NCBI RefSeq assembly: GCF_019145235.1
Contig: NZ_JAHSTV010000004.1
Span: 1 to 64,000 of the forward strand
DNA length: 64,000 nucleotides
Source of the DNA: Pseudomonas farris
GTDB taxonomy: Bacteria > Pseudomonadota > Gammaproteobacteria > Pseudomonadales > Pseudomonadaceae
Direction of reading: 5' to 3'
The notes under the pieces are model-generated. The model was not told the origin of the DNA and searched no databases. It saw only the letters and a program-made list of their open reading frames with translations. Made by a program: the position numbers and the translations under genes. Below are positions 18,314 through 28,988 of the stretch, one piece after another (position 1 is the stretch's first letter; each line of letters opens with the position of its first letter).

Positions 18314-19492
18314 GTGGCCACTTACTCCCTCGTTATTCGCCGCTTGATGATCGTTTCGCTGACCATCGTCGTCAGCCGCGCCATTACCAGCCCGTTGCTC
18401 ACCCTGTTTCTGAGCAACAAACTCGGCCTCAACCAACAGGACGTCGGCCTGTTGCTGGGCATCGCGGTGTTTATCGCCACCCTGCTCGCCCTTTACGGCG
18501 GTTACATCATCGACCGCCTGGAAAAGCGCCGGCTGCTGATCCTCGCCATGCTCTCCAGCGCCATCGGTTTCGTGCTGCTGACCTTCGCCGAAAACCTCTA
18601 CCTGACCACCGCCACCCTGGTGATCACCGAAACCGCCTCGGCGCTGTTCCTGATCGGGTCCAAGGCGATCCTCAGCGAAAACCTGCCTATGGGCCAGCGC
18701 GCCAAGGCTTTTTCGCTGCGTTACACCCTGACCAACATCGGCTACGCCACCGGCCCCATGCTCGGCGTGGTCATCGCCGGGGTGCAGCCAACAGCGCCGT
18801 TCCTGATTGCCGGCGGCATCGCATTCTTCAGTATTTTCCTGATGAGCGGGATTCCCAAAGACCCGGCCCAGATACCCGCCATCGGCCAGCCCCAGAGTTT
18901 CCTCAAAACCCTGATCACCCTGAAGAACGACCGCACGCTGATCATGTTCACTTGCGGCTGCCTGCTCAGCACCGTGGTGCACGGTCGTTTCACCCTGTAC
19001 CTGTCGCAATACTTGCTGGTCACCCAAGACACCAAACGTGCCTTGGAAACCATGGCTGCCCTGCTCGCCTGCAACGCCATCAGCGTGATCCTGCTGCAAT
19101 ATCAGATCGGCCGGTTCCTCAAACGTGAACAACTGCGCTACTGGATTGCTGGGGGCACCAGCCTGTTCATCCTCGGGTTGATCGGTTTCAGCCTGGCTGA
19201 CAGTCTGGTGAGCTGGTGCGTGGCGATGTTCATTTTCACCCTCGGCGAAATGATCATTTATCCGGCCGAATTCCTCTTCGTCGACACCCTGGCCCCGGAA
19301 GAACTGCGCGGCAGCTACTACGGCGCGCAGAACCTCGCGGCCCTCGGCGGTGCGCTGAGCCCGGTGATCTGTGGCTATCTGCTGATGCATACGCCTGCCC
19401 CCACCATGTTCTATGCCCTGAGCGCATTGACGGCGATGGGCGGTTTTCTCTGCTTCATGAGCGGTCGGCGCGTGGCAATACTGCATAAATAA
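18314..19492 (+). CDS. MFS transporter
   Basis: 392 aa, 12 hydrophobic segments. It has the MFS loop 2-3 motif as GGYIIDRLEKRRLLI and a GxxxG-rich helix 5 (ATGPMLGVVIAG). It resembles drug/sugar efflux-type (YdhP/YceL-like) transporters. A GTG start at 18314 is taken because no ATG precedes the first helix, and the nearest purine-rich stretch (ATAAGGA) is rather far. It lies behind the putative aminopolycarboxylate cluster but is separated from it by a REPIN, so membership is uncertain. Confidence 0.85.
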   Translation: MATYSLVIRRLMIVSLTIVVSRAITSPLLTLFLSNKLGLNQQDVGLLLGIAVFIATLLALYGGYIIDRLEKRRLLILAMLSSAIGFVLLTFAENLYLTTATLVITETASALFLIGSKAILSENLPMGQRAKAFSLRYTLTNIGYATGPMLGVVIAGVQPTAPFLIAGGIAFFSIFLMSGIPKDPAQIPAIGQPQSFLKTLITLKNDRTLIMFTCGCLLSTVVHGRFTLYLSQYLLVTQDTKRALETMAALLACNAISVILLQYQIGRFLKREQLRYWIAGGTSLFILGLIGFSLADSLVSWCVAMFIFTLGEMIIYPAEFLFVDTLAPEELRGSYYGAQNLAALGGALSPVICGYLLMHTPAPTMFYALSALTAMGGFLCFMSGRRVAILHK

Positions 19493-19647
19493 TGCACTGA
19501 AGCTGCATTAATATGAATTTGTCAGCATCAGGAATGATCGGCACACTGTGCGGCGTTCCTCCCCCAATAGTTGGAACTACTTCAAGGGCTTTCTGGGTAT
19601 CCCAGCTAAGCCTTTTTTTTGCCTCGATTTTTTGGATTGTTTGCCTC

Positions 19648-20343
19648 ATGTTTGCTCGCTGGTTACCTGCCGCCATCAATACCCGTCCTTCAGAATGGAG
19701 CCGCGCCGCTATCGGCATGTCGCTCGGCACGATGTTCAGCGTCTGGCTCTGCAGTCAGGTATTCGGCATGCAAGTGGCTCAGCACTTGATCGGCCCGCTG
19801 GGTGCCTCCGCAGTATTGCTGTTTGCCGTGTCCTCAGGCGCCCTCGCCCAGCCTTGGTCGATTCTTGGCGGCTACTTGAGCGCCGGGGTGGTTTCGCTGC
19901 TGGTCGCTCACGTACTCGGACGCACCCTCGGCAGCGCCTGCCTCGCGGCGGGCATGGCGCTGATTCTGATGTGCTGGCTGCGTTGCCTGCACCCGCCTGC
20001 GGGAGCGTTGGCGTTGCTGTTGGTGTTGGCAGACCCGGCGACCATTGCCCTGGACTGGAAAGCACTCGGCCCGGTGATGCTCAGTGGCTCGACGATGCTG
20101 CTCAGCGCACTGGCGTACAACAACCTGACGCGCATTCGTTACCCAAAACGTCCCGCTGAACCGGCACCGATGATGCCCGTCCCCGACAGCCAGGCGATCA
20201 CTGCCGCGGATCTGAAACTGGCCCTCGCCGACATGGAGGCCTTCTACGACATCACCCCCGAAGACCTCGAACAACTGATTCATGCCAGTGAGCTGCATGC
20301 CAAGCGGCGTAGCATCGGTGAAGTGCTGAGCAGCAGAACCTGA
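19648..20343 (+). CDS. HPP-family inner-membrane protein
   Basis: 231 aa from ATG 19648. The open frame runs upstream to 19513, but that part has no homologous look. It has four or five helices including the eponymous LHPPAGALALLLVL motif (about residue 112) and IGPLGASAVLLFAV. The soluble C-terminal tail (about 175-231) is polar with DITPEDLEQLIH. HPP proteins are membrane proteins of unsettled function (a plant/cyanobacterial relative is a nitrite transporter). No operon partner. Confidence 0.85.
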   Translation: MFARWLPAAINTRPSEWSRAAIGMSLGTMFSVWLCSQVFGMQVAQHLIGPLGASAVLLFAVSSGALAQPWSILGGYLSAGVVSLLVAHVLGRTLGSACLAAGMALILMCWLRCLHPPAGALALLLVLADPATIALDWKALGPVMLSGSTMLLSALAYNNLTRIRYPKRPAEPAPMMPVPDSQAITAADLKLALADMEAFYDITPEDLEQLIHASELHAKRRSIGEVLSSRT

Positions 20344-20381
20344 GGAAAAGGATTTTGTGGTGTGCAGGCTTACCCCGATGC

Positions 20382-20427
20382 CAGTCAGTCAAGCGCAACC
20401 CCACAGGTTCCGTATCTTGACTGACAG
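20382..20427. repeat. Inverted repeat CAGTCAGTCAAG / CTTGACTGACAG
   Basis: Arms at 20382-20393 and 20416-20427 match at 11 of 12 positions with a 22-nt loop. It lies 39 bp after the HPP gene in the gap before the hydrolase gene. It could be a 3' hairpin or a regulator site. A TATAAA at 20570-20575 and a gctcgcgcgcgagc dyad (20551-20564) lie nearer the next gene. Confidence 0.5.
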
Positions 20428-20600
20428 ATTCGCCGCCGGTTGCTGCCGAAGTTTGCATTCCTTTGATGGTGCCTTAAGGTAAAAATGCAAACAGCACCTG
20501 CACGTATCCCGGTTGTACATCACAATTTTGCACTGATACGATCCAGCATCGCTCGCGCGCGAGCTTCTCTATAAAGAACAATAAAAGCAGGGAGTTAGTG

Positions 20601-21707
20601 ATGACTGCTCAGGTTTCATCCCCGACAACACAGCCCATGGATGCCACGCAAAACGAAGTGTTGGCCGAGGTTCGCAATCACATCGGTCACCTGACCCTCA
20701 ATCGCCCCGCCGGCCTCAACGCCATTACCCTGGACATGGTTCGCAGCCTGCAACAGCAGCTCGATGCCTGGGCACAGGATCCGCAGGTGCATGCGGTGGT
20801 GTTGCGCGGCGCGGGTGAGAAAGCGTTCTGCGCCGGCGGTGATATTCGCTCGCTGTACGACAGTTTCAAAAGCGGCGACACCCTGCATGAAGACTTCTTC
20901 GTCGAGGAATACGCCCTCGACCTCGCCATCCATCACTATCGCAAACCGGTCCTGGCCTTGATGGACGGCTTTGTGCTGGGCGGAGGCATGGGGCTGGTGC
21001 AAGGCGCCGATTTGCGGGTGGTCACCGAGCGCAGCCGTCTGGCGATGCCGGAAGTGGCCATCGGTTATTTCCCGGACGTCGGCGGTAGCTACTTCCTGCC
21101 GCGCATCCCCGGTGAGCTGGGCATTTATCTCGGTGTCAGCGGCATGCAGATCCGCGCCGCCGATGCACTCTATTGCGGCCTGGCCGACTGGTACCTGGAA
21201 AGCGACAAGCTGGGCACGCTGGACGAACAACTCGATCACCTCGAATGGCACGACACGCCGCTCAAGGACCTGCAAGGCATGCTGGCGAAACTCGCCGTGC
21301 AGCAACTGCCGGCAGCGCCCCTGGCGGCGTTGCGGCCGGCTATCGATCACTTCTTCGCCCTGCCTGATGTGCCGAGTATGGTGGAACAACTGCGTGAAGT
21401 GACCGTCGCCGACAGCCATGAGTGGGCCACGGCCACCGCCGACCTGCTGGAGAGCCGTTCACCGCTGGCCATGGGCGTGACCCTGGAAATGCTGCGGCGC
21501 GGTCGGTACCTGAGCCTGGAACAGTGCTTCGCCCTCGAACTGCACCTGGATCGCCAGTGGTTCGAACGCGGCGACCTGATCGAAGGCGTGCGCGCCTTGC
21601 TGATCGACAAAGACAAGAACCCGCGTTGGAACCCGCCGACTCTGCAGGCGCTGGACGCTGAGCACGTGGCGAGTTTTTTCACCGGGTTCGACCAGAGCGG
21701 GAGCTGA
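20601..21707 (+). CDS. 3-hydroxyisobutyryl-CoA hydrolase (crotonase superfamily)
   Basis: 368 aa. Crotonase fold with the hydrolase-type features FCAGGDIRSLYD, LGGGMGLVQGADLRVVTE and MPEVAIGYFPDVGGSYFL, and a long C-terminal domain. Length and motifs fit HIBYL-CoA hydrolase, which releases 3-hydroxyisobutyrate in valine breakdown. GGGAG precedes the ATG at 20601. It is followed after 3 bp by an acyl-CoA dehydrogenase gene; together they would do two valine steps (isobutyryl-CoA oxidation and HIBYL-CoA hydrolysis). Confidence 0.9.
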   Translation: MTAQVSSPTTQPMDATQNEVLAEVRNHIGHLTLNRPAGLNAITLDMVRSLQQQLDAWAQDPQVHAVVLRGAGEKAFCAGGDIRSLYDSFKSGDTLHEDFFVEEYALDLAIHHYRKPVLALMDGFVLGGGMGLVQGADLRVVTERSRLAMPEVAIGYFPDVGGSYFLPRIPGELGIYLGVSGMQIRAADALYCGLADWYLESDKLGTLDEQLDHLEWHDTPLKDLQGMLAKLAVQQLPAAPLAALRPAIDHFFALPDVPSMVEQLREVTVADSHEWATATADLLESRSPLAMGVTLEMLRRGRYLSLEQCFALELHLDRQWFERGDLIEGVRALLIDKDKNPRWNPPTLQALDAEHVASFFTGFDQSGS

Positions 21708-21710
21708 GTC

Positions 21711-22862
21711 ATGCACGATATCGAATTGAGCGAAGAACAAGTGATGATCCGCGACATGGCCCGGGATTTTGCCCGCGGTGAAATCGCGCCCCACGCACAG
21801 GCCTGGGAAAAGGCAGGCTGGATCGATGACGGTCTGGTGGCGAAGATGGGTGAACTGGGTCTGCTGGGCATGGTTGTGCCCGAGGAATGGGGCGGCACTT
21901 ATGTCGACTACGTCGCCTATGCGCTGGCGGTGGAAGAGATTTCTGCCGGTGACGGCGCCACCGGTGCGCTGATGAGTATCCACAATTCCGTGGGTTGCGG
22001 GCCGGTGCTCAACTACGGCACCGAAGAACAGAAACAGCAATGGTTGCCGGACCTCGCCAGCGGCCAGGCCATCGGCTGCTTTTGCCTCACCGAACCCCAG
22101 GCCGGTTCCGAAGCGCATAACCTGCGCACCCGCGCCGAACTGCGCGACGGCCAGTGGGTGATCAATGGCGCCAAGCAATTCGTCAGCAATGGCAAACGGG
22201 CGAAGCTCGCAATCGTGTTCGCCGTGACCGATCCGGAGCTGGGCAAGCGCGGCATCTCGGCGTTCCTGGTACCGACCGAAACCGCGGGTTTCATCGTCGA
22301 CCGCAGTGAACACAAGCTGGGTATCCGTGCTTCCGATACCTGCGCCGTCACCCTGAACAATTGCACTGTTCCCGAAGCCAATCTGCTCGGCGAACGCGGC
22401 AAAGGTCTGGCCATCGCCCTCTCCAACCTCGAAGGCGGCCGCATCGGCATCGCCGCGCAAGCCTTGGGCATCGCCCGGGCAGCGTTCGAAGCGGCGCTGG
22501 CTTACGCGCGGGATCGGGTGCAGTTCGACAAGCCGATCATCGAACACCAAAGCATCGCCAACATGCTGGCCGACATGCACACCCGCTTGAACGCCTCGCG
22601 TTTGCTGATCCTGCATGCCGCAAGGTTGCGCAGTGCCGGCAAACCGTGTCTGTCGGAGGCTTCACAGGCCAAGCTGTTTGCATCCGAGATGGCCGAGAAG
22701 GTCTGCTCGTCGGCGATACAGATTCATGGCGGGTATGGGTATCTGGAAGACTACCCGGTGGAACGCTACTACCGGGATGCGCGGATCACGCAGATTTATG
22801 AAGGGTCGAGCGAGATACAGCGGATGGTGATTGCCCGGGAGCTCAAGCACTACCTGGTTTGA
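21711..22862 (+). CDS. Acyl-CoA dehydrogenase (probably isobutyryl-CoA type)
   Basis: 383 aa flavoprotein. N-terminal helical domain, [16 protein letters not shown] flavin loop and a C-terminal domain with the catalytic Glu in [11 protein letters not shown]. Reduces FAD while forming a 2,3-enoyl-CoA and passes electrons to ETF. Pairing with a 3-hydroxyisobutyryl-CoA hydrolase suggests isobutyryl-CoA as substrate. It starts 3 bp after that gene's stop and is the last gene of this plus-strand unit, converging on the enoyl-CoA hydratase operon. Confidence 0.9.
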   Translation: MHDIELSEEQVMIRDMARDFARGEIAPHAQAWEKAGWIDDGLVAKMGELGLLGMVVPEEWGGTYVDYVAYALAVEEISAGDGATGALMSIHNSVGCGPVLNYGTEEQKQQWLPDLASGQAIGCFCLTEPQAGSEAHNLRTRAELRDGQWVINGAKQFVSNGKRAKLAIVFAVTDPELGKRGISAFLVPTETAGFIVDRSEHKLGIRASDTCAVTLNNCTVPEANLLGERGKGLAIALSNLEGGRIGIAAQALGIARAAFEAALAYARDRVQFDKPIIEHQSIANMLADMHTRLNASRLLILHAARLRSAGKPCLSEASQAKLFASEMAEKVCSSAIQIHGGYGYLEDYPVERYYRDARITQIYEGSSEIQRMVIARELKHYLV

Positions 22863-22873
22863 AGCCTTAAAAG

Positions 22874-22968
22874 CTTCGCGAGCAAGCCCGCTCCCACATT
22901 AGTCCTGCGGTGTACACGGCATTTGTGAACACCCGAGATCAAATGTGGGAGCGGGCTTGCTCGCGAAA
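22874..22968. repeat. REPIN between convergent genes
   Basis: An inverted then a forward REP with a 40-odd bp spacer, filling the 126-bp gap between two convergent operons, where it could help transcript termination. Confidence 0.9.
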
Positions 22969-22988
22969 GCGTCCGCAAGAACGCTACA

Positions 22989-23777
22989 TCACTTACCCTG
23001 GAACTCCGCCTCCCGCTTGGCAATAAACGCCGCCATCCCTTCCTTCTGATCCTGCATCGCAAACGCCGCATGGAACACCCGACGCTCAAAGCGCACGCCT
23101 TCCGACAGGCTGACTTCAAACGCGCGGTTGACGCTTTCCTTGATCATCATCGCAATCGGCAGCGACTTCTTGGCAATCAGCGCCGCGACTTTCAGCGCCT
23201 CTTCCAGTAGCTCATCCGCCGGCACGATGCGCGCAACAATGCCGCAACGCTCCGCTTCCACCGCATCGATCAATCGCCCGCTCAGGCACATTTCCATGGC
23301 CTTGGCCTTGCCCACTGCGCGAGTCAGGCGCTGGGTGCCGCCCATGCCTGGCAACACACCGAGGTTGATTTCCGGCTGACCGAATTTGGCGTTGTCGCCC
23401 GCCAGAATGAAGTCGCACATCAACGCCAGTTCACAGCCACCGCCCAAGGCGAAACCGTTGACCGCGGCGATGATCGGCTTGCGGCGGTTGGCCACGCGAT
23501 CGCTGTCACTGAACAGGTCATCGAGGTAGATCTGCGGATAGGTCAGCTCGGCCATTTCCTTGATGTCGGCACCGGCGGCGAAAGCTTTTTTCGAGCCGGT
23601 CAGCACGATGCAACCGATGTTCGAATCGGCTTCCAGACCATCGAGGGCGTGGTTCAATTCGCTGACAATTTGCGCATTCAACGCGTTCAAGGCTTGTGGA
23701 CGGTTGAGGGTAATCAGGCCGACGCGGCCGTGGGTTTCCAGCAAAATCGTTTCGTAGTTCAGCTCTTTATTGCTCAC
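22989..23777 (-). CDS. Enoyl-CoA hydratase (short-chain)
   Basis: 262 aa crotonase. [11 protein letters not shown], oxyanion segment [14 protein letters not shown], then [15 protein letters not shown] and [16 protein letters not shown], which carry the two catalytic glutamates of a true hydratase. Last gene of a minus-strand set (synthetase, SDR, thiolase, acyl-CoA dehydrogenase, hydratase) resembling the P. putida fadDx/fadB2x/fadAx/fadB1x locus. It would hydrate tiglyl-CoA or another short enoyl-CoA. 15 bp after the acyl-CoA dehydrogenase gene. Confidence 0.92.
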   Translation of the reverse strand: MSNKELNYETILLETHGRVGLITLNRPQALNALNAQIVSELNHALDGLEADSNIGCIVLTGSKKAFAAGADIKEMAELTYPQIYLDDLFSDSDRVANRRKPIIAAVNGFALGGGCELALMCDFILAGDNAKFGQPEINLGVLPGMGGTQRLTRAVGKAKAMEMCLSGRLIDAVEAERCGIVARIVPADELLEEALKVAALIAKKSLPIAMMIKESVNRAFEVSLSEGVRFERRVFHAAFAMQDQKEGMAAFIAKREAEFQGK

Positions 23778-23792
23778 AGAGGGGACTCCTTC

Positions 23793-24920
23793 TCAAAGAT
23801 TGCGCGAAATGACCATGCGCTGAATGTCGCTGGTGCCTTCGTAGATCTGGCACACCCGCACGTCGCGGTAGATCCGCTCCAGCGGGAAGTCGTTCAGGTA
23901 ACCGTAACCGCCAAGGGTTTGCAACGCCGAGGAGCAGACCTTCTCGGCCATTTCCGAAGCGAACAGCTTGGCCATGGATGCTTCCACCAGCGCCGGTTTA
24001 CCGCTGTCGCGCAACGCCGCCGCGTAATGCACCATCTGCCGGGCGACGGCGATCTGGGTTGCCATGTCTGCCAAGCGAAACGCTACCGCCTGGTGTTCGA
24101 TGATCGGCTTGCCGAAGCTCTCGCGTTCACGGGCATAGTCGCGGGCCGCTTCGAACGCGGCGCGGGCCATGCCCACCGATTGCGAGGCGATGCCGACACG
24201 GCCGCCTTCGAGGTTGGCCAAGGCGATCTTGTAGCCTTCGCCCTCCTCGCCCAGTCGATTGGCCACCGGGACCTTCACATCCTCGAAGAGAATCTGGCAG
24301 GTGTCGGAGGCGTGCTGACCGAGTTTGTCTTCAACTCGCGCAACTTTATAGCCCGGCGAATCGGTGGGCACGATCAGCGCCGTGATCCCACGCTTGCCAG
24401 CACTCGGGTCGGTCACCGCAAACACAATCACCACCCCGGCGTTTTGCCCGGAGGTGATGAATTGCTTGCAGCCGTTGAGCACGTAGTGATCGCCATCGAG
24501 CCGGGCGCGGGTTTTCAGGCTGCTGGCATCGGAGCCAGCTTGCGGTTCGGTCAGGGCAAACGCACCGAGCATCGCGCCGCTGGCCAGCGGTTTGAGGAAG
24601 CGTTCTTTCTGATCGTCGTTGCCGAACTTGAGGATCGGCACGCAACCCACCGAGTTGTGCACGCTCATGATGGTCGAGCAGGCGCCGTCGCCGGCAGCGA
24701 TTTCTTCCAAGGCCATGGCGTAGGCCAGGTAACCGGTGTCGCAACCGCCCCACTGCTCCGGCACCAGCATGCCGAAGAAACCCAGGTCGGCCATCTCGCC
24801 AATGGCTTCCTTGGGGAAGCGATGTTCACGGTCCCATTCGGCGGCGAACGGTTTCAGCCGTTCCTGGGCAAACTGCCGGGCCGCGTCGCTGATCTGAAGT
24901 TGTTCGTCATTGGGAATCAT
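23793..24920 (-). CDS. Acyl-CoA dehydrogenase (short/branched-chain)
   Basis: 375 aa. [17 protein letters not shown] flavin loop, [11 protein letters not shown], and the catalytic Glu in [13 protein letters not shown]. It probably oxidises 2-methylbutyryl-CoA or another short acyl-CoA, given the SDR and thiolase genes upstream. A REPIN separates it from the thiolase gene but the strand and order suggest one operon. Confidence 0.92.
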   Translation of the reverse strand: MIPNDEQLQISDAARQFAQERLKPFAAEWDREHRFPKEAIGEMADLGFFGMLVPEQWGGCDTGYLAYAMALEEIAAGDGACSTIMSVHNSVGCVPILKFGNDDQKERFLKPLASGAMLGAFALTEPQAGSDASSLKTRARLDGDHYVLNGCKQFITSGQNAGVVIVFAVTDPSAGKRGITALIVPTDSPGYKVARVEDKLGQHASDTCQILFEDVKVPVANRLGEEGEGYKIALANLEGGRVGIASQSVGMARAAFEAARDYARERESFGKPIIEHQAVAFRLADMATQIAVARQMVHYAAALRDSGKPALVEASMAKLFASEMAEKVCSSALQTLGGYGYLNDFPLERIYRDVRVCQIYEGTSDIQRMVISRNL

Positions 24921-24957
24921 GCCAAGTCCTTAAAATTCAAGTTGAAACGCAAGACCT

Positions 24958-25046
24958 GTGGGAGCGGGCTTGCTCGCGAAGAGGCCGTGTCAGTCGACAT
25001 CAATGTTGAATGACACACCGCCTTCGCGAGCAAGCCCGCTCCCACA
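24958..25046. repeat. REPIN inside the acyl-CoA operon
   Basis: A REP pair with the conserved long spacer (gtcagtcgacatcaatgttg). It sits between the thiolase and acyl-CoA dehydrogenase genes, so it may cut the levels of downstream mRNA. Confidence 0.9.
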
Positions 25047-25062
25047 GGGATTGGTGTCAGCT

Positions 25063-26256
25063 TCAGTACAGGCATTCCACAGCCATGGCCGTGGCTTCAC
25101 CGCCACCGATGCAGATCGCTGCAACACCGCGTTTCAGGCCTTTCTGGCGCAAGGCCGAGAGCAAGGTCACAAGGATCCGCGCGCCAGATGCACCAATCGG
25201 GTGACCCAAAGCGCAGGCACCACCGTGGACGTTGATCTTCTCGTGAGGGATTTCCAGTTTGGTCATGGTCACCAGACTGACCACCGCAAAGGCTTCATTG
25301 ACTTCGAACAATTCGACTTCGTCCAGGGACCAGCCGGTTTTCTTCATCAGCTTCTTGATCGCGCCCACCGGTGCCACCGGGAACAGCCCCGGCGTGTCGG
25401 CAAATGCAGCGTGACCATGAATCACCGCCAGCGGTTTCAGGCCTTGTTTCTCTGCTTCGGAACGGCGCATCAACACCAATGCCGCCGCGCCATCGGAGAT
25501 CGAACTGGAGTTCGCCGCCGTCACGGTGCCGCCATCACGGAACGCCGGTTTCAGCGAGGCGATCTTGTCCAGTTTGGCTTTCGGCGGTTGTTCGTCGTGG
25601 CTGATCAGCACCTGCTCTTTGCCGACGGTCACGGTGAGCGGCACGATCTCGGCGTTGAAACTGCCGTCCTTGATCGCCTGTTGCGCGCGGGTGGTCGAAG
25701 CAATGGCAAAGGCGTCCTGAGCTTCGCGGGTAAAGCCGTTGGTTTCAGCGCAATCCTCGGCAAAGGTGCCCATCAGGCGGCCCTTGTCGTAGGCGTCTTC
25801 AAGACCGTCGAGGAACATGTGATCGAGCACCCGGCCATGGCCCATTCGATAACCGCTGCGGGCGCGGTCCAGCAGGAATGGCGCGTTGGACATGCTTTCC
25901 ATGCCCCCGGAGACCACAACATCGGCACTGCCGGCGATCAGCATGTCGTGAGCCAGAATCGTGGCTTCCATGCCCGAGCCGCACATTTTGTTCAGCGTGG
26001 TGCAACGGGTCGATTTATCCAGCCCGGCGCCCAGTGCCGCTTGCCGCGCCGGGGCCTGGCCGAGGCCGGCGGACAGCACGCAACCGAACAGCACTTCTTC
26101 TACGGATTCAGGGGCGATACCGGCGCGCTCAACGGCAGCACGAATCGCCGCGGCGCCCAGCTGCGGTGCGGTCAGGCTTTTCAGTTCGCCCTGAAAACCG
26201 CCCATCGGGGTGCGGACGGCGCTGACAATAACAATCGGATCGTTGGAAAGTGTCAT
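25063..26256 (-). CDS. Acetyl-CoA C-acyltransferase (thiolase)
   Basis: 397 aa. Nucleophilic Cys in LNKMCGSGM (about residue 92), the NVHGGACALGHPIGASGARI block and the second Cys in AAICIGGGEATA. It splits 3-ketoacyl-CoA (for instance 2-methylacetoacetyl-CoA to acetyl-CoA and propionyl-CoA). Similar in order to fadAx of P. putida. 12 bp after the SDR gene. Confidence 0.93.
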   Translation of the reverse strand: MTLSNDPIVIVSAVRTPMGGFQGELKSLTAPQLGAAAIRAAVERAGIAPESVEEVLFGCVLSAGLGQAPARQAALGAGLDKSTRCTTLNKMCGSGMEATILAHDMLIAGSADVVVSGGMESMSNAPFLLDRARSGYRMGHGRVLDHMFLDGLEDAYDKGRLMGTFAEDCAETNGFTREAQDAFAIASTTRAQQAIKDGSFNAEIVPLTVTVGKEQVLISHDEQPPKAKLDKIASLKPAFRDGGTVTAANSSSISDGAAALVLMRRSEAEKQGLKPLAVIHGHAAFADTPGLFPVAPVGAIKKLMKKTGWSLDEVELFEVNEAFAVVSLVTMTKLEIPHEKINVHGGACALGHPIGASGARILVTLLSALRQKGLKRGVAAICIGGGEATAMAVECLY

Positions 26257-26268
26257 GTCTAATCCTCC

Positions 26269-27030
26269 TTATTTGGCGGCCATGCGCAGGGCACCGTCGA
26301 GACGGATCACCTCGCCGTTGAGCATGCTGTTTTCTATGATATGCCTGACCAGCGCGGCGTACTCGCTCGGCTTGCCCAGGCGCTGCGGGAACGGCACGCC
26401 AGCGGCCAAGGATTCGCGCACTTCCGGAGTCATGCCGGCCATCATCGGGGTTTCGAAAATGCCCGGGGCGATGGTCATCACGCGGATGCCGAAGCGCGCC
26501 AGTTCACGGGCGGCGGGCAAGGTCAGGCTGACGATCGCGCCTTTCGACGCCGAATACGCCGCTTGGCCGATCTGGCCGTCGAAGGCCGCGGCCGAAGCGG
26601 TGTTGATGATCACGCCACGCTCACCGCCTTCGTCGGCTTCGGTTTCGGCAATCGCCGCCGCAGCCAGGCGCAGCATGTTGAAGCTGCCGATCAGGTTGAC
26701 GTTGATCACCTGGCTGAAGCTGGCCAATGCATGGGGGCCGTTCTTGCCGAGGATCTTCTCGCCACGGACGATGCCGGCGCAATTGACCAGACCATTGAGG
26801 CCGCCAAACGCTTTGACCGTCGCCTGCACCGCTGCTTCCGCAGCAGCTTCATTGCTAATGTCAGCCACTACGCTTTGCGCGCCCAGACGTGCAGCCTGAG
26901 CCGCGACGGCTTCGGCATTCATGTCCACCAGCATCACCTTGGCGCCAGCAGCCACCAGCATTTCAGCAGTGGCGGCACCGAGGCCGGACGCACCGCCGGT
27001 GACGAGAAAAACCTTGTTTTCGATCTGCAT
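26269..27030 (-). CDS. SDR 3-hydroxyacyl-CoA dehydrogenase (type II)
   Basis: 253 aa short-chain dehydrogenase. [16 protein letters not shown] cofactor motif and active-site YSASKGA. It looks like the HSD17B10-type enzyme that oxidises 2-methyl-3-hydroxybutyryl-CoA in isoleucine breakdown. ATG at 27030 is preferred over the adjacent ATG at 27033 because AAGGA is then 7 nt away. Its frame extends farther upstream only through the 3' end of the synthetase gene. Confidence 0.92.
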   Translation of the reverse strand: MQIENKVFLVTGGASGLGAATAEMLVAAGAKVMLVDMNAEAVAAQAARLGAQSVVADISNEAAAEAAVQATVKAFGGLNGLVNCAGIVRGEKILGKNGPHALASFSQVINVNLIGSFNMLRLAAAAIAETEADEGGERGVIINTASAAAFDGQIGQAAYSASKGAIVSLTLPAARELARFGIRVMTIAPGIFETPMMAGMTPEVRESLAAGVPFPQRLGKPSEYAALVRHIIENSMLNGEVIRLDGALRMAAK

Positions 27031-27046
27031 CATTGTTTCCTTGGAT

Positions 27047-28711
27047 TCAAGCTGAAACGTTCTTCGCGGTGGCCTCTTGAGCCTTGGCGATTTCCTGGTT
27101 GCGCAAGATAAAGCGCTGCAATTTGCCGCTTGGGGTTTTCGGCAATTCGCTGACAAATTCGATTTCACGGGGGTACGCGTGCGCCGCCAGACGCTTGCGC
27201 ACGTGTTGGCGTAGCTCTTCGGCGAGTGCAGGTTCGGCGCGGTATTGCGGGCTGAGCACGACGAAGGCTTTCACCAGCTCGGTGCGCTCCGGGTCGGGCT
27301 TACCGATCACCGCCGCTTCGACCACTGCCGGGTGTTCGATCAGCGCACTTTCGACGTCGAACGGGCCGACGCGGTAGCCGGAGGTAGTGATCACGTCGTC
27401 ACTGCGGCCGACGAAGCTGATGCTGCCGTCCGGGTTCCACTCGACGGTATCGCCGCTCAGGTAATAGTTGCCGACGAAGGCCTTGGTCGGAGCGCCTTCG
27501 TAGCCGCCGAACCAGTACATCGGCGACTGGGTACGGTCGATGGCCAGAATGCCTGGCTGGCCGACGCCGAGTTCTTTGTATTCGTCATCGAGCACCACGA
27601 TGCGGTGACCCGGCGAGGCGAAACCGGCAGCGCCGACGTGCACTGGATGATCGAGGCCGTGGTGATTGCACAGAACCATGCCCAGTTCGGTCTGGCCGTA
27701 ATGGTCGTGGATCACCACGCCGAGGTTATCGGCGAACCAGCGGATCACTTCCGGGTTCAGCGGCTCGCCAGCGCTGCTGACGATGCGCAGCTTGCCCTTG
27801 ATCGAGCGGGCGAACTCGTCGCCACCGGCAATCAGCAAGCGATACGCGGTCGGCGAACCGGTGAGGTTGGTGATCCCGTATTTGTTGATCACCCGGCAGG
27901 TGCTTTCGAGGGTGAACGGGCCATCGTAAAAGGTGATCGGGTGCCCCATCGCCATCGGCCCGGTGACACCGAAATAGATGCCATAGGCCCAGCCCGGATC
28001 GGCGACGTTCCAGAACGCGTCTTCAGGGCGCAGGTCTACGGCATCACGGGTGTAACTCTGGAACGCGACAATTGCCTTGAGCGGCACCGACAGCGCTTTC
28101 GACGGGCCGGTGGTGCCCGAGGTGAACATCAGCAGGAACGGGTCTTCGCCAGTCAGCAATACCGGTTCGCACTCGGAAGAATAATTGGCCAGTTCGGCCC
28201 AGAAACTGAAATCGCCACGCACGATGCCCTGGCCCTTGGGACCGCCAACGGTGACGATAGTCGGGCAGTCGGCCACTTCAGCAAGTTTCGGGCGATTGAC
28301 CGCGTCGGTTACTACGACTGCGGCGCCGGAGCTGTTGAGGCGATGTTCGATGGCTTTCGGGCCGAATGCCGTAAAGAGCGGCTGATAGACCGCGCCGATG
28401 CGCCAGGTGGCGAACACGGTGATCAGTAATTCAATGTTGCGTGGCAAGAGGCCGGCGACTTTATCGCCCTTCTTCACGCCCTGGGCCAGCAGGAAATTGG
28501 CAAACCGCGCGGCCTTATCCTGCAAGTCGCTGAAGGTGTAGGTCGCGCTGGCGCCGTCGCGGCCTTCCCAGAACAGCGCGATGCGCCCCGGCAAGGCATG
28601 CCGGTCGCAACACTCGACGCAGGCATTGAGCGCGCTCAACGACCCTGTGAGCGCGGCATCGACGGTGTGCTGATAATTGAACTGTGACGTGGCAGACAAG
28701 TAATCGCGCAT
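27047..28711 (-). CDS. AMP-forming acyl-CoA synthetase
   Basis: 554 aa ANL-superfamily ligase. P-loop [39 protein letters not shown], a hinge region [18 protein letters not shown] and the C-terminal catalytic Lys in [10 protein letters not shown]. Activates a short carboxylic acid to its CoA ester, feeding the beta-oxidation genes downstream. First gene of the minus-strand operon. Substrate could be acetate, propionate, tiglate or a branched acid. Confidence 0.92.
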   Translation of the reverse strand: MRDYLSATSQFNYQHTVDAALTGSLSALNACVECCDRHALPGRIALFWEGRDGASATYTFSDLQDKAARFANFLLAQGVKKGDKVAGLLPRNIELLITVFATWRIGAVYQPLFTAFGPKAIEHRLNSSGAAVVVTDAVNRPKLAEVADCPTIVTVGGPKGQGIVRGDFSFWAELANYSSECEPVLLTGEDPFLLMFTSGTTGPSKALSVPLKAIVAFQSYTRDAVDLRPEDAFWNVADPGWAYGIYFGVTGPMAMGHPITFYDGPFTLESTCRVINKYGITNLTGSPTAYRLLIAGGDEFARSIKGKLRIVSSAGEPLNPEVIRWFADNLGVVIHDHYGQTELGMVLCNHHGLDHPVHVGAAGFASPGHRIVVLDDEYKELGVGQPGILAIDRTQSPMYWFGGYEGAPTKAFVGNYYLSGDTVEWNPDGSISFVGRSDDVITTSGYRVGPFDVESALIEHPAVVEAAVIGKPDPERTELVKAFVVLSPQYRAEPALAEELRQHVRKRLAAHAYPREIEFVSELPKTPSGKLQRFILRNQEIAKAQEATAKNVSA

Positions 28712-28864
28712 TGCCAGAATCCCTGTGTATTTTTATTAGGTTGGGGGAACCGTAAATAACAGGGAAATACTCGCTCTGCGCGGGGCGCGGGACAATGGTC
28801 AAAGCTATCAAGTTGTGTGACTGGTTTGGCCAAGGTTCAAGGGATGCAGCGCCTGGGCGGACGC

Positions 28865-28958
28865 CTTCGCGAGCAAGCCCGCTCCCACATAAGTTTTGTG
28901 TGGGTTGCAAATAGGTGGGCAGACACAATTCCACTGTGGGAGCGGGCTTGCTCGCGAA
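28865..28958. repeat. REPIN
   Basis: An inverted and a forward REP in the 277-bp gap between the AraC gene and the synthetase start. The promoter of the synthetase operon should lie in the same gap, nearer 28712-28860. Confidence 0.9.
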
Positions 28959-28988
28959 GGCGCCAGACCAATCAACACAAAATCCGGA

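Noticed and set aside
23649..25013. 454-residue plus-strand open frame
   Set aside because: Antisense to the enoyl-CoA hydratase and acyl-CoA dehydrogenase genes, with His/Gly/Arg-rich shadow composition. Similar shadows at 24958-26262 and 27245-28429 were dropped for the same reason.
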